This document shows positions 1-7,980 of a stretch of 64,000 bases of DNA, one piece after another; positions within the stretch are counted from its first letter, which is position 1; each line of letters opens with the position of its first letter. The DNA lies in the NCBI RefSeq assembly GCF_027912835.1, contig NZ_CP115768.1:2906501-2970500 (forward strand), given 5' to 3'. Made by a program: the position numbers and the translations under genes. The notes beneath the pieces were generated by a model, which worked only from the letters and a program-made list of their open reading frames with translations, searched no databases and had not been told where the DNA came from. Source of the stretch: Paracoccus sediminicola (lineage in GTDB: Bacteria > Pseudomonadota > Alphaproteobacteria > Rhodobacterales > Rhodobacteraceae).

Positions 1-840
1 GATCGCCATGACCACGAAGATCACGATCGAGGCGCCCTGCGGATAAATCACCTTGGTCAGCCCCTCGATGATGCCCAGCCCGAAGCCGGTGGCGATCGAG
101 CCGAGGATCGAGCCCATCCCGCCGATCACCACAACAGCGAAGACGACGATGATGAGATCCGCGCCCATATTCGGGTTCACCGAATAGATCGGTGCAGCCA
201 GCACCCCGGCAAAGGCGGCAAGTGCCACCCCGGCGCCATAGGTCAGCGTCACAGTCATGGGCACATTGATGCCGAAGGCGCCGACCAGTTCCGGGTTCTC
301 GGTAGCGGCGCGCAGATAGGTGCCGAGCTTGGTCTTCTCGATCACCAGCCAGACCGCGAGGCACATCACCACCGAGGCCAGGATCACGAAGGCGCGGTAT
401 TTCGGCAGGAACATGAAGCCCAGATTATAGCCGCCCGAAAGCGCCTCGGGCGTCGGGTAGGGCAGGCCCGAGATGCCGTATCCCTGCCGCACCAGCCCCT
501 GAAAGATCAGGGCGAGACCGAAAGTCAGCAGCAGCCCGTAAAGGTGATCCAGCTTGGCCAGCGGCGCGAGCATGGTTCTTTCGATCACCACGCCTGACGC
601 GCCGATGATCAGCGGCACCAGCACCAGCGCCGGCCAGAAGCCAATGCCCAGATTCTGCGCCAGCCACCACGCGGCGAAGGCGCCCAGCATATATTGTGCG
701 CCATGGGCGAAATTGATGATGTTCAGCAGACCGAAGATGACCGCGAGGCCGAGCGACAGCACCGCATAGAAGGCCCCGTTGATCAGACCCAGCAGCAACT
801 GGCCCATCCACACCTGCAAGGGAATGTCCCAGAAACCCAT
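1..840 (-). CDS. livH: Branched-chain-type ABC transporter permease LivH (partial)
   Basis: Inner-membrane permease of a hydrophobic amino-acid (HAAT) ABC importer. Translating the minus strand from 840 gives an N-terminus beginning MGFWDIPLQVWMGQLLLG, then the LivH hallmark LGLAVIFGLLNIINFAHG and a run of hydrophobic helices. The gene continues past base 1, so only about 280 residues are visible and the C-terminus is missing. Its ATG follows the livF stop directly (TAG-ATG at 843-838), so the two are translationally coupled. It is the last visible gene of the minus-strand operon; a livM partner would be expected outside the window. The family is certain; the transported substrate is not, and the aminotransferase/dehydrogenase context suggests an amino acid or amine-derived compound. 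Confidence 0.93.
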   Translation of the reverse strand, partial: MGFWDIPLQVWMGQLLLGLINGAFYAVLSLGLAVIFGLLNIINFAHGAQYMLGAFAAWWLAQNLGIGFWPALVLVPLIIGASGVVIERTMLAPLAKLDHLYGLLLTFGLALIFQGLVRQGYGISGLPYPTPEALSGGYNLGFMFLPKYRAFVILASVVMCLAVWLVIEKTKLGTYLRAATENPELVGAFGINVPMTVTLTYGAGVALAAFAGVLAAPIYSVNPNMGADLIIVVFAVVVIGGMGSILGSIATGFGLGIIEGLTKVIYPQGASIVIFVVMAI

Positions 841-1545
841 CTAAACCCCCAGATAGCGTTTGAGATCGTCGGTCCGGGCGTCGACCTCTGCGCCCGCGAT
901 CTCATCCACGACGAGACCCTGATCGACGATATAGTGACGGTCGGCAACGGTCGCGGCGAAGCGGAAATTCTGTTCCACCAGCACGATGGTGAACCCGCGT
1001 GTCTTCAGTGCCTCGATGGTGCGCCGGATATGCTGGATGATGACCGGGGCCAGACCCTCGGTCGGTTCGTCCAGTAACAAGAGCCGCGCGCCGCTGCGCA
1101 GGATGCGCGCAATGGCCAGCATCTGCTGTTCGCCGCCCGACAGCTTTGTCCCCTGGCTGTTCAGACGTTCGAGCAGGTTCGGGAACAATTCGAAGATCTC
1201 GTCCTCACTCAGCCCGCCATCGGCGATGCGCGGCGGAAGGTTCAGGTTCTCGCGCACGGAAAGCGAGGCGAAGATGCCGCGCTCTTCGGGGCAGATGGCG
1301 ATGCCGTGCCGAGCGATATGGCGCGGCTCCAGCCCGATCAATTCGCGCCCGTCCATGGTGACGGAGCCCTCGCGCTTGCTCATCAGCCCCATGATTGCCC
1401 GCAGCGTGGTGGTCTTGCCCGCGCCGTTGCGGCCCAGCAGGCTGACCACCTCTCCGGCGGAGACATCGAAGGCGATGCCATGCAGGACATGGCTTTCGCC
1501 ATACCAGGCGTGCAGATCGCTTACTTTCAGCAAGGGTTCAGTCAT
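841..1545 (-). CDS. livF: Branched-chain-type ABC transporter ATP-binding protein LivF
   Basis: Cytoplasmic ATPase of the HAAT importer, 234 residues, the usual LivF size. Visible motifs in order are Walker A GRNGAGKTT, the signature LSGGEQQMLAIARIL, Walker B LLLLDEPTEGLAP and the switch histidine region replaced by VLVEQN, as is typical of LivF. The start overlaps the end of livG by 8 bases, indicating coupled translation. It should pair with LivG as a heterodimeric motor for the LivH/LivM channel. No oddities. Confidence 0.95.
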   Translation of the reverse strand: MTEPLLKVSDLHAWYGESHVLHGIAFDVSAGEVVSLLGRNGAGKTTTLRAIMGLMSKREGSVTMDGRELIGLEPRHIARHGIAICPEERGIFASLSVRENLNLPPRIADGGLSEDEIFELFPNLLERLNSQGTKLSGGEQQMLAIARILRSGARLLLLDEPTEGLAPVIIQHIRRTIEALKTRGFTIVLVEQNFRFAATVADRHYIVDQGLVVDEIAGAEVDARTDDLKRYLGV

Positions 1546-2299
1546 GGCCGGCCCCGATATAGGCGTCGATCACGTCGGGATTGTTCGAGACCTCGGCGTA
1601 ATCGCCTTCGGCCAGAACCGCCCCGCGCGCCAGCACGGTGATGCGGTCCGACAGGGTTTCGACGACAGAGAGATTATGCTCGACCAGCAGGATCGTGCGG
1701 TCGCGGGCGATTTCGCGAATGAGTTCGGTGATCCGGGCGACATCCTCGCGGCCCATCCCTGCCATCGGCTCGTCCAGCAACAGCAGCCGGGGATCGAGCG
1801 CCACCGTCGTGGCCAGCTCGAGCGCGCGCTTGCGGCCATAGGATAGCGCAGCGGCCTTTTCATCGGCGAACTCTGCCAGGCCGACACGGGACAGCAATTC
1901 GCGCGCCTCGTCATCGAAGCGGTGCAGACGCTTTTCGCTGCGCCAGAAGTCGAAATTATGTCCGCGCCGCCGTTGCAGGGCAATGCGCACATTCTGAGCG
2001 GCGGTCATCTCGGGGAAGACCGCGGAAATCTGGAAGCTGCGCACCATGTCCTTGCGCGCGATGCGATCCGCGGTCCACGAGGTCACGTCCTGCCCGTCGA
2101 ACATGATGGTTCCGGCAGTCGGCTGAAGAAACTTTGTGAGCAGGTTGAAACAGGTGGTCTTGCCAGCGCCGTTCGGCCCGATCATCGCATGGATCGAGCC
2201 GCGGCGCACATTCAGATCGACGCCATCCACGGCCCGGAAGCCGCGGAACTCCTTCGTCAGGTCGCGGGCGACCAGTATGTCGTCATTGGTGCTTGTCAT
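1538..2299 (-). CDS. livG: Branched-chain-type ABC transporter ATP-binding protein LivG
   Basis: Second ATPase of the HAAT importer, 253 residues. Walker A is GPNGAGKTT, the signature is the LivG-like LSYGRKRALELA, Walker B is LLLLDEPMAGMG and the H-loop is LLVEHN. The reading frame is open further upstream, but homology begins at MTSTNDDILVARDLTKEF, so I place the start at 2299. That leaves a 64-base gap to the binding-protein gene, containing a strong hairpin. LivG is made from the same message as the binding protein but probably at lower level. Confidence 0.94.
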   Translation of the reverse strand: MTSTNDDILVARDLTKEFRGFRAVDGVDLNVRRGSIHAMIGPNGAGKTTCFNLLTKFLQPTAGTIMFDGQDVTSWTADRIARKDMVRSFQISAVFPEMTAAQNVRIALQRRRGHNFDFWRSEKRLHRFDDEARELLSRVGLAEFADEKAAALSYGRKRALELATTVALDPRLLLLDEPMAGMGREDVARITELIREIARDRTILLVEHNLSVVETLSDRITVLARGAVLAEGDYAEVSNNPDVIDAYIGAGHD

Positions 2300-2329
2300 C
2301 TGCCATCCGTCGCAGGTGAGGAACGCGGT

Positions 2330-2354
2330 CCCCGGCCGAAGCGACCGGCCGGGG
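2330..2354 (-). terminator. Intercistronic hairpin between binding-protein gene and livG
   Basis: Perfect 9-bp inverted repeat CCCCGGCCG / CGGCCGGGG with a 7-base loop, lying in the 64-base gap just after the stop of the periplasmic binding-protein gene on the minus strand. There is no T-tract, so it is more likely a 3-prime stabiliser or partial attenuator than a full terminator. Such hairpins commonly raise binding-protein mRNA over permease mRNA. Confidence 0.6.
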
Positions 2355-2363
2355 ATGCGGGAC

Positions 2364-3563
2364 TTATTGCCCGAGCTGCGGGCAGGTGCTTTCCTCGATC
2401 GGCAGGAACACTTCGTCACCCGGAATGGTGCGCAGGATCTCATAATAGTCCCACGGGCCCTCGACCTGATCGGGGGACTTCACGCGCGCCAGGTACATGT
2501 CATAGACCATGCGACCATCTTCGCGCAGCGTGCCGTTCTGCGTCAGCACGTCCTCGACCGGCATGCTGCGCGCTGCCTCCATCACGGCTTCGGGTTCCAG
2601 CGAGCCCGCCGCTTCAACGGCTTTCAGGAAATGCAGCACCGAGGAATAGACCCCGACCTGCGCCATGGTCGGCTTGCGTCCGATCTCTTCCTCGAAGCGG
2701 GCGGCCCATTCGCGGCTCGCATCGTCGCGATCCCAGTAATAGCCGGTGGTCAGGATCATGCCTTGGGCCTTTTCGGGGGTGATCGCATGCACATCGGTGA
2801 TGAACATCAGCAGACCGGCCAGCGACTGGCCGGCCGAGGTGATGCCGAACTCGGCCGCCTGGTTCACTGCATTGTTCATGTCGCCGCCTGCCGATGCGAG
2901 GCCGATCACCTTCGCGCCGGAAGCCTGCGCCTGAAGCAGGTAGGACGAGAAGTCATTTGTGCCGAGCGGGTGACGGATATTGCCCAGAACCTCGCCGCCC
3001 TTATCGGTGACGACGGCGGTGGTGTTTTCCTCAAGGCTCTGGCCGAAGGCGTAATCGGCTGTCAGGAAATACCACGTGTCCAGCCCCTCATCGACCGCGG
3101 CGGCCCCGGTCCCCACAGCAAGCGCGCGTGTGTCATAGGTCCAGTGCATCCCCGTGGGCGAGCAGGCCTCGCCGGTCAGCGCGGTCGAGCCGCCGGTCGA
3201 GACGGCGGTGAACTTGCCGCGTTCTTTCGCAAGTTCCTGCACGGCCAGAGCGGCGGCGGAGTTGCCGAGCCCGAAAATCGCATCGACGCTTTCATTGTCG
3301 AGCCATTCCCGCGCCAGCGACGAGGCGACATCGGCCTTGTTCTGGTGATCGGCCGAGACAAGCTCGATCGGCTCGCCCAGAAGATCCTTGCCGAAATCCT
3401 CGACCGCCATCTGCGCGGCATAGACAGAGCCTTCGCCCGACAGGTCGGCATAGATGCCCGACATGTCTTCGAGCACGCCGATCTTGACCGGCTCTGCCGT
3501 GGCGGCAGCGGCGGCGAATGTCAACGCAGTGCCGCAGAGCAGTGTTTTCATCGTGTTTTTCAT
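2364..3563 (-). CDS. ABC transporter periplasmic binding protein, LivK/HAAT type
   Basis: Periplasmic substrate-binding protein (type I fold, Peripla_BP_6) feeding LivH/LivM. I start it at MKNTMKTLLCGTALTF (3563), just after a GGAGGAG ribosome-binding site; an upstream extension is open but carries no homology. The first 25 residues form a classic Sec signal ending AAAATA-EP. The mature part opens with VKIGVLEDMSGIYADLSG, the usual ligand-contact strand, and continues with IELVSADHQNKADVASSLAREW, typical of this family. Total length 399 residues is normal. It sits between the aldehyde dehydrogenase gene (37-base gap) and livG. Ligand unknown; the family includes binders of branched-chain amino acids, amides, urea and aromatic acids. 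Confidence 0.9.
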   Translation of the reverse strand: MKNTMKTLLCGTALTFAAAAATAEPVKIGVLEDMSGIYADLSGEGSVYAAQMAVEDFGKDLLGEPIELVSADHQNKADVASSLAREWLDNESVDAIFGLGNSAAALAVQELAKERGKFTAVSTGGSTALTGEACSPTGMHWTYDTRALAVGTGAAAVDEGLDTWYFLTADYAFGQSLEENTTAVVTDKGGEVLGNIRHPLGTNDFSSYLLQAQASGAKVIGLASAGGDMNNAVNQAAEFGITSAGQSLAGLLMFITDVHAITPEKAQGMILTTGYYWDRDDASREWAARFEEEIGRKPTMAQVGVYSSVLHFLKAVEAAGSLEPEAVMEAARSMPVEDVLTQNGTLREDGRMVYDMYLARVKSPDQVEGPWDYYEILRTIPGDEVFLPIEESTCPQLGQ

Positions 3564-3600
3564 TGGTCTTCTCCTCCCTAGGAAATGCGCCGGGTGATGC

Positions 3601-5196
3601 TTAGCCAGCCGGTCGCATGATCGTGTGACTCTGTTCTCGCATAAATTGCGGCAAATACCATGCCCCAAGTCCGCCTTTCGAACCGGTCCCCGAACCTTTC
3701 CAGCCGCAGAAGGTCTGGGTGCCAGGCCAGGCGCCGGTCGTCGCCCCGCTGGGACGGTTCGCATAAAGCGCCCCGGCGGCGGCGCGGTTCAGGAACAGGT
3801 CCAGCTCGGACTGGTCGCCGGTATAGATCCCTGCCGTCAGCCCGAATTGCACCGCATTGCCGCGAGTGATCGCTTCGGCCAGATCGCTGAACCGGCGCAC
3901 GGTCAGAAACGGCGCAAACAGCTCTTCGCGATGCAGCCAGTGATCGTCCGGCAGGCCGGTGACGAGCGCCGGGCTGACATAGCAACCGTGATCGTAGATC
4001 CCGCCGCTGAGCCGTTCGCCGCCATGCACCGTCGCACCCGCCGCCTTTGCCTCTTGAACTGCATTCAGGAAGCGGTCCAGCGACGTGTCATTGATGAGCG
4101 GACCCATGAACACGTCGCGTTCCGCCGGATCGCCTATCTTAACGGCATTCGCGGCGTCTCGCAGCCGGGCGACGGCATCGTCGTGTATATCGTCGTGCAG
4201 AAACGCGACCGAGCAGGCCGAGCATTTCTGACCCTGTAACCCATAGGCCGAGCGCACCAGCCCCGACACAGCGTCGTCGAGCGTCGCGGAGCCGGTAACA
4301 TAGCACGGGTTCTTGCCGCCCATCTCGGCCAGAACCGGGCGCGCGTGTTGTCCGCCTGCGCCGACCTCTCGCAGCAGCTCCATCCCCACCCGATGCGAGC
4401 CGGTGAAGGCGATGCCGTCCAGATCGGGATGGCCAGCGATGGCGCGGCCGGTTTCCTCGCCGCCGCAAACCAGGTTGAAAACCCCCGCGGGCACGCCTGC
4501 ATCGCGATAGATCTCTGCCAGCAGGCGCCCGGTCAGCGCGGCGTCGGGGCTGGGTTTATAGACCACCGCATTCCCCGCAAGCAGCGCCGCCGAGGTCATT
4601 CCCACCGAGAGCGCGACGGGGAAGTTGAAAGGTGCGATGACGCCGAACACGCCGAAGGGGCGCATCTTGTCGAATGTCTCCTCGCCCGGATTGACGCGGT
4701 CGAGATCCACGTCGAAGCCCTGCGCCTCTTCCATGAACCCGGCATAGGTGCGGATGATGTCGACCGTTTCCTCGATCTCGCCGATTGCCTCCATCCGAGA
4801 TTTTCCGACCTCGAACAGGCAAGCTGCCGAAACCTCGTATTTACGATCCTCCAGCACATCCGCAGCCTTGCGCAGCACCGCCACCCGATGCGCCCAGCCA
4901 GATGCAGCCCACTCTGGCTGGGCGCGCCTTGCCGCGGCGAATGCGCGGTTCACGGCATCCGCATCGGCGGCAACGAATCGACCGAGGGTCAGGCGGCGAT
5001 CGATCGGGCTCTGTGCCGTCATCTCAGCGCCCGCGCGGTCATCCTGCCCGTCGATCAGGTTGGGTTGATCCTGGCCCAGCATAGTCTCGCGGACCCGAGG
5101 CAGCACCCCGTCGAAATGGTCATGCACCCCAGAGAAATCCTCGCGGATATTGGAATAGGTCACACGCGGCAGATCGCGCGGGTTCTCGGCATTCAT
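3601..5196 (-). CDS. NAD(P)-dependent aldehyde dehydrogenase, pyrroline-5-carboxylate dehydrogenase-like
   Basis: Cytosolic aldehyde dehydrogenase of 531 residues. The catalytic cysteine is in LQGQKCSACS, the general-base glutamate in LAEMGGKNP, the Rossmann segment around APFNFPVALSVG, and FTGSHRVGMELLRE resembles the 1-pyrroline-5-carboxylate dehydrogenase (RocA/PruA) subgroup more than generic family members. The C-terminus (GGLGAWYLPQFMREQ) also fits that subgroup. No proline dehydrogenase domain or gene is present. The start overlaps the aminotransferase stop by 4 bases (ATGA), so the pair likely works in sequence: transamination to a semialdehyde, then oxidation to an acid. The exact substrate (glutamate semialdehyde or another amino-aldehyde) cannot be settled here. 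Confidence 0.85.
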   Translation of the reverse strand: MNAENPRDLPRVTYSNIREDFSGVHDHFDGVLPRVRETMLGQDQPNLIDGQDDRAGAEMTAQSPIDRRLTLGRFVAADADAVNRAFAAARRAQPEWAASGWAHRVAVLRKAADVLEDRKYEVSAACLFEVGKSRMEAIGEIEETVDIIRTYAGFMEEAQGFDVDLDRVNPGEETFDKMRPFGVFGVIAPFNFPVALSVGMTSAALLAGNAVVYKPSPDAALTGRLLAEIYRDAGVPAGVFNLVCGGEETGRAIAGHPDLDGIAFTGSHRVGMELLREVGAGGQHARPVLAEMGGKNPCYVTGSATLDDAVSGLVRSAYGLQGQKCSACSVAFLHDDIHDDAVARLRDAANAVKIGDPAERDVFMGPLINDTSLDRFLNAVQEAKAAGATVHGGERLSGGIYDHGCYVSPALVTGLPDDHWLHREELFAPFLTVRRFSDLAEAITRGNAVQFGLTAGIYTGDQSELDLFLNRAAAGALYANRPSGATTGAWPGTQTFCGWKGSGTGSKGGLGAWYLPQFMREQSHTIMRPAG

Positions 5197-6554
5197 GAGC
5201 TCACCTCGAATTTTGTTTCGTGGAGGACCGGTTTCAGCGCTGCGTCAAGCGCGCGGGCGAAACGGTCCACGATCTCGGCAATGTCGGCACTGGTGCAGAT
5301 GAAAGGCGGCGCCAGCAGGATGTGGTCGCCGGCCACGCCATCGGCCGTGCCGCTGCCCGGATAGACACAGAGGCCGGTCTGCATCGCGGCCGACTTGATT
5401 CGCGATGCAAGACGCAGATCCGGCGAAAACGGGGTCTTGCTGTCGCGATCCGCCACAAGCTCGATCCCGCGCAGAAGGCCGCGCCCGCGCAGATCGCCGA
5501 CATGAGGATGCGCGCCGAGCCGGGCAGCAAGCGCTTCGGCCAGTTCGTCCCCGAGTTCGCGCACCCGAGCCAGCATGTCTTCGTTTGAGATTTCCGCGGT
5601 CGCTGCCAGAGCCGCGGCGCAGGCAACCGGGTGGGCGCTATAGGTATGACCATTGCGAATCGCACCGCCATCCCGCGCCAGCGCGTCGCGCATCTGACCC
5701 GAGACCAGCACCGCGCCGATGGGCTGGACGCCGGCGGCAAGCCCCTTAGCCATGGTGCACAGATCCGGAGTTACCCCTTCGGCCTCGAAGGCGAAGAAAT
5801 GCCCGGTGCGCCCGGCACCGCACATCACCTCGTCGAGGATCAGCGTGATGCCGTGTTGATCGCAGAGCGTACGCAGCCCGCGCAGATAGCCCGGCACCGG
5901 CGTTGCCGCCCCAATCGTGGCCCCGCTCACGGTTTCGGCGATGACGGCGAGAACCGTGTCGCCGCCCATTTCGGCAATCTCGGCCGCTAGCTCGGAGATG
6001 AGGCGCGCCCCATAGTCCTCCGCTGTCTCGTCGGGACGACGGTGGCGATATTCATAGCATGGCGCGGTGAAATGCGCCTCGGTCAAAAGCGGCGCGAAGC
6101 CCTGGCGGCGCGCAAGATGCCCGCTGACGCCAAGCGCGCCGAGCGTGTTGCCGTGATAGCTCTGCCGCCGCGCGATGATCCGACGGCGCGATTCCTCGCC
6201 GCGCTGAAGCGCCGCCTGCCGGGCCAGCTTCAGCGCGGCCTCGACCGCTTCAGAGCCGTCATTCACGAAATAGACCGAGGCAAAGGCGCCGTCGCTCAAC
6301 TCGACCAGCCGTGCGGCCAGATCCTGTGCAGGGGCGGAGGTGAAGAATCCGGTATGTGCGTAGTCCAGCGTCATGAGCTGCGAGGTGACGGCTTCGATCA
6401 GCGCCGGATGGGCATGGCCAAGCGCGCTCACCGCCGCGCCAGATGACGCATCGAGATAGCGATTCCCGGCCTCGTCGACGATCCAGCAACCCGATGCCGC
6501 CGCGGCACGCGGCGGCGTGCTGCCAACGATGCGGTGAAGAACGGGGTCGGACAT
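5193..6554 (-). CDS. Class III (omega-type) PLP aminotransferase
   Basis: Fold-type I, class III aminotransferase, 453 residues. Features visible are the N-terminal GCWIVDEAGNRYLDASSG, the PLP-phosphate segment NDGSEAVEAALKLAR, the cofactor aspartate in LILDEVMCGAGRTG, and the Schiff-base lysine in TMAKGLAAGVQPIGA. These enzymes move an amino group from a terminal amine or omega-amino acid to a keto acid. It is first in the minus-strand operon ahead of the aldehyde dehydrogenase and the Liv-type importer, so it probably starts breakdown of the imported compound. The divergent IclR gene and the palindrome at 6619-6637 lie directly upstream. Confidence 0.9.
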   Translation of the reverse strand: MSDPVLHRIVGSTPPRAAAASGCWIVDEAGNRYLDASSGAAVSALGHAHPALIEAVTSQLMTLDYAHTGFFTSAPAQDLAARLVELSDGAFASVYFVNDGSEAVEAALKLARQAALQRGEESRRRIIARRQSYHGNTLGALGVSGHLARRQGFAPLLTEAHFTAPCYEYRHRRPDETAEDYGARLISELAAEIAEMGGDTVLAVIAETVSGATIGAATPVPGYLRGLRTLCDQHGITLILDEVMCGAGRTGHFFAFEAEGVTPDLCTMAKGLAAGVQPIGAVLVSGQMRDALARDGGAIRNGHTYSAHPVACAAALAATAEISNEDMLARVRELGDELAEALAARLGAHPHVGDLRGRGLLRGIELVADRDSKTPFSPDLRLASRIKSAAMQTGLCVYPGSGTADGVAGDHILLAPPFICTSADIAEIVDRFARALDAALKPVLHETKFEVSS

Positions 6555-6618
6555 GGTCAGCCTCTGTCAGGGGTCGAGGCGCAAGCTAGCAGCCGCGCCG
6601 CGGAACGAAAGATGGCAC

Positions 6619-6637
6619 CTGTCCGAAAATCGGACAG
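6619..6637. promoter_or_regulatory. 19-bp perfect palindrome, probable IclR operator
   Basis: CTGTCCGA-AAA-TCGGACAG, 8-bp arms around AAA, in the 190-base divergent gap between the aminotransferase and iclR-type genes. IclR-family boxes are short palindromes of this style (GTTCG-N5-CGAAC-like), and the neighbouring regulator is an IclR protein, so autoregulation plus control of the minus-strand operon is the simplest reading. Confidence 0.6.
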
Positions 6638-6744
6638 CCTCTCTGCCGCCGGTTTGCGCGACCTTCCCCGCTGCATCCGGTGGTTGCCGGGCGTTGCGGC
6701 GCTGGCAGGCGCTGCGATAGGATCTCTTCGCATCCCCAACCCTC

Positions 6745-7578
6745 GTGAGGAAACCCGTGGCTGCGTCGAGACCCGCTCCAGATAGATCGCGCGTGGCCCC
6801 GCGTGACGACGTTTCCAGCACTTCCGGTCAACGCGGTCAGGGGGATTCCCTCGGCTCGCCGCTCGGGCGTTATGTGGCGATTCTCGAAGCGTTGTCGGCC
6901 AGCTCGGTTGGGCTGACGCGCAAGGATATCGAGCTGATACTGGGTATCCCGCGCACGACGACGCTGCGGCTGCTCGATAATCTGATCGCCGAGGGGATGG
7001 TGCGCGAATCGAACCGCACCGGCACCTATGTGCCCGGCGCGCGGATGGTCAGGATTCTCGGCACCGACCGCACCTGGCTGGAGCGTGATGTCCGCCCGGT
7101 GCTGCGGGCGCTCTCGGTCGAAACCGGGGCGACGGTGTTTCTGGCCCGTCTTATCGGGGATCGGGTCAAGGCGGTGCTGCGGGAAACCGCGCCGCAGGCC
7201 GAGGTGACGTTGGCCTCGCCCGGCTATAATTTTCCCGCTGATACCACCGCGACAGGACGTATCATGCTGGCCCATAGCAGCCCGGCGATGCGGCGACGCA
7301 TCTATGCGGCGCTTGGCAAGCACGGGCAGGAACGCGCCGCCGTCGCGATGTTCCACGAGATCGTCGCGCAGGGCTATGCACGGGAAACCGGCGAACATAT
7401 CCCCGGCCGCTCGAGCCTGGCCGTCCCGGTCGCGGCCGATTCCGCCTGGCCGATCGAGTTTGCGCTTGGGCTGACCGTGCCCCATGCCACGATCACCGCG
7501 CACGAGACCGATTTCCTCCTCGGTCCGCTGCGCAAGGCGGCGGCTCGGATCTGCGTCGGGATGCCGCGACGGGGGTGA
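6745..7578 (+). CDS. IclR-family transcriptional regulator
   Basis: One-component regulator of 277 residues. An N-terminal low-complexity stretch of about 35 residues precedes the winged helix (GRYVAILEALSASSVGLT, then DIELILGIPRTTTLRLLDNL as the helix-turn-helix), followed by the IclR effector domain with FPADTTATGRIMLA, the usual domain signature. The GTG at 6745 has a poor ribosome-binding site; a later GTG near 6792 is a possible alternative and would remove part of the disordered tail. It is divergent from the aminotransferase operon and probably controls it through the palindrome at 6619-6637. Effector unknown. Confidence 0.88.
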   Translation: MRKPVAASRPAPDRSRVAPRDDVSSTSGQRGQGDSLGSPLGRYVAILEALSASSVGLTRKDIELILGIPRTTTLRLLDNLIAEGMVRESNRTGTYVPGARMVRILGTDRTWLERDVRPVLRALSVETGATVFLARLIGDRVKAVLRETAPQAEVTLASPGYNFPADTTATGRIMLAHSSPAMRRRIYAALGKHGQERAAVAMFHEIVAQGYARETGEHIPGRSSLAVPVAADSAWPIEFALGLTVPHATITAHETDFLLGPLRKAAARICVGMPRRG

Positions 7579-7601
7579 GGGGTTTCGCGCGCAGTCGTGA
7601 A

Positions 7602-7817
7602 ACCCTGACATTTGCCAGCTATTTCAGCGGAGGCGACGGCAATGATGCACCGCGCGAGGGGTGAGGGCATATCCGTGTCTCTGTTCCCGACATCGAGGCC
7701 GCCTGCGCCTTCCTCGAAAACGCCTGCCCGACTTTCCAGAAAAATCTGGGAGAGGGCGTCATGAAACAGATCGCCATTACCAACGACCCGGCTGGATACT
7801 GGATCGAAGTTGTTCTA
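7602..7817 (+). pseudogene. gloA: Remnant of glyoxalase I (lactoylglutathione lyase), C-terminal part
   Basis: Plus-strand reading in one frame gives TLTFASYFSGGDGNDAPREG, an in-frame TGA at 7662, then GHIRVSVPDIEAACAFLEN, then GEGVMKQIAITNDPAGYWIEVV. This is the C-terminal half of lactoylglutathione lyase, whose normal pattern is PRGFGHIG-V-D-Y-AC-RFE followed by K--AFI-DPDGYWIEI. The stop replaces the residue between PREG and GH, the N-terminal half with the first metal ligands is absent, and the frame runs into unrelated sequence after GYWIEVVL. It starts right after the iclR stop, so the truncation point lies at that junction. It cannot encode a working enzyme. Seen directly; the family assignment rests on the conserved C-terminal motif. 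Confidence 0.75.
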
Positions 7818-7892
7818 ACCGTCCCCGATGCCAGAGTTGATGCGGGCCTATCGCAACATCGATTGGGCCCGCCGAAGCCAGTCCTTGGCAAT

Positions 7893-7922
7893 ATGTGCAT
7901 CGAAAATAAATTTGATGCACAT
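7893..7922. repeat. Palindrome 1 (ATGTGCATC ... GATGCACAT)
   Basis: Perfect 9-bp arms ATGTGCATC and GATGCACAT around a 12-base AT-rich spacer. The TGTGCATC/GATGCACA core is the same as in palindrome 2, exactly 47 bp downstream. It lies upstream of the nucleotidyltransferase gene and is a probable upstream operator. Confidence 0.65.
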
Positions 7923-7940
7923 GCTTGCGCACTGGATGTG

Positions 7941-7968
7941 TGTGCATCAATATATAATTTGATGCACA
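7941..7968. promoter_or_regulatory. Palindrome 2 covering a TATAAT -10 element
   Basis: Perfect 10-bp arms TGTGCATCAA and TTGATGCACA around TATATAAT. The spacer contains a consensus -10 hexamer TATAAT (7953-7958), which would start transcription about 15 bases before the TTG start codon at 7981. A repressor on this site would block the promoter directly. I see no good -35 hexamer at 17-bp spacing, so an activator or extended contacts may be needed. Confidence 0.6.
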
Positions 7969-7980
7969 TCGGGGACTGAT

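Larger units (their letters stand above)
7579..7980. other. 402-base gap: glyoxalase relic plus paired palindromes
   Basis: No intact gene. The first half holds the decayed 3-prime part of a glyoxalase I gene (7602-7817). The second half holds two related palindromes (7893-7922 and 7941-7968) that lead into the nucleotidyltransferase gene. The last 80 bases are clearly more AT-rich than the flanks. Confidence 0.8.

Noticed and set aside
3601..5196. Naming the dehydrogenase PutA or proline-pathway rocA outright
   Set aside because: Subgroup resemblance is by eye, there is no proline dehydrogenase, and its partner is an omega-aminotransferase, so the substrate is left open.
7893..7968. Reading the paired palindromes as insertion-sequence ends or a CRISPR fragment
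   Set aside because: No transposase, no target-site duplication, only two copies with unequal spacers, and one encloses a -10 element; an operator pair fits better.
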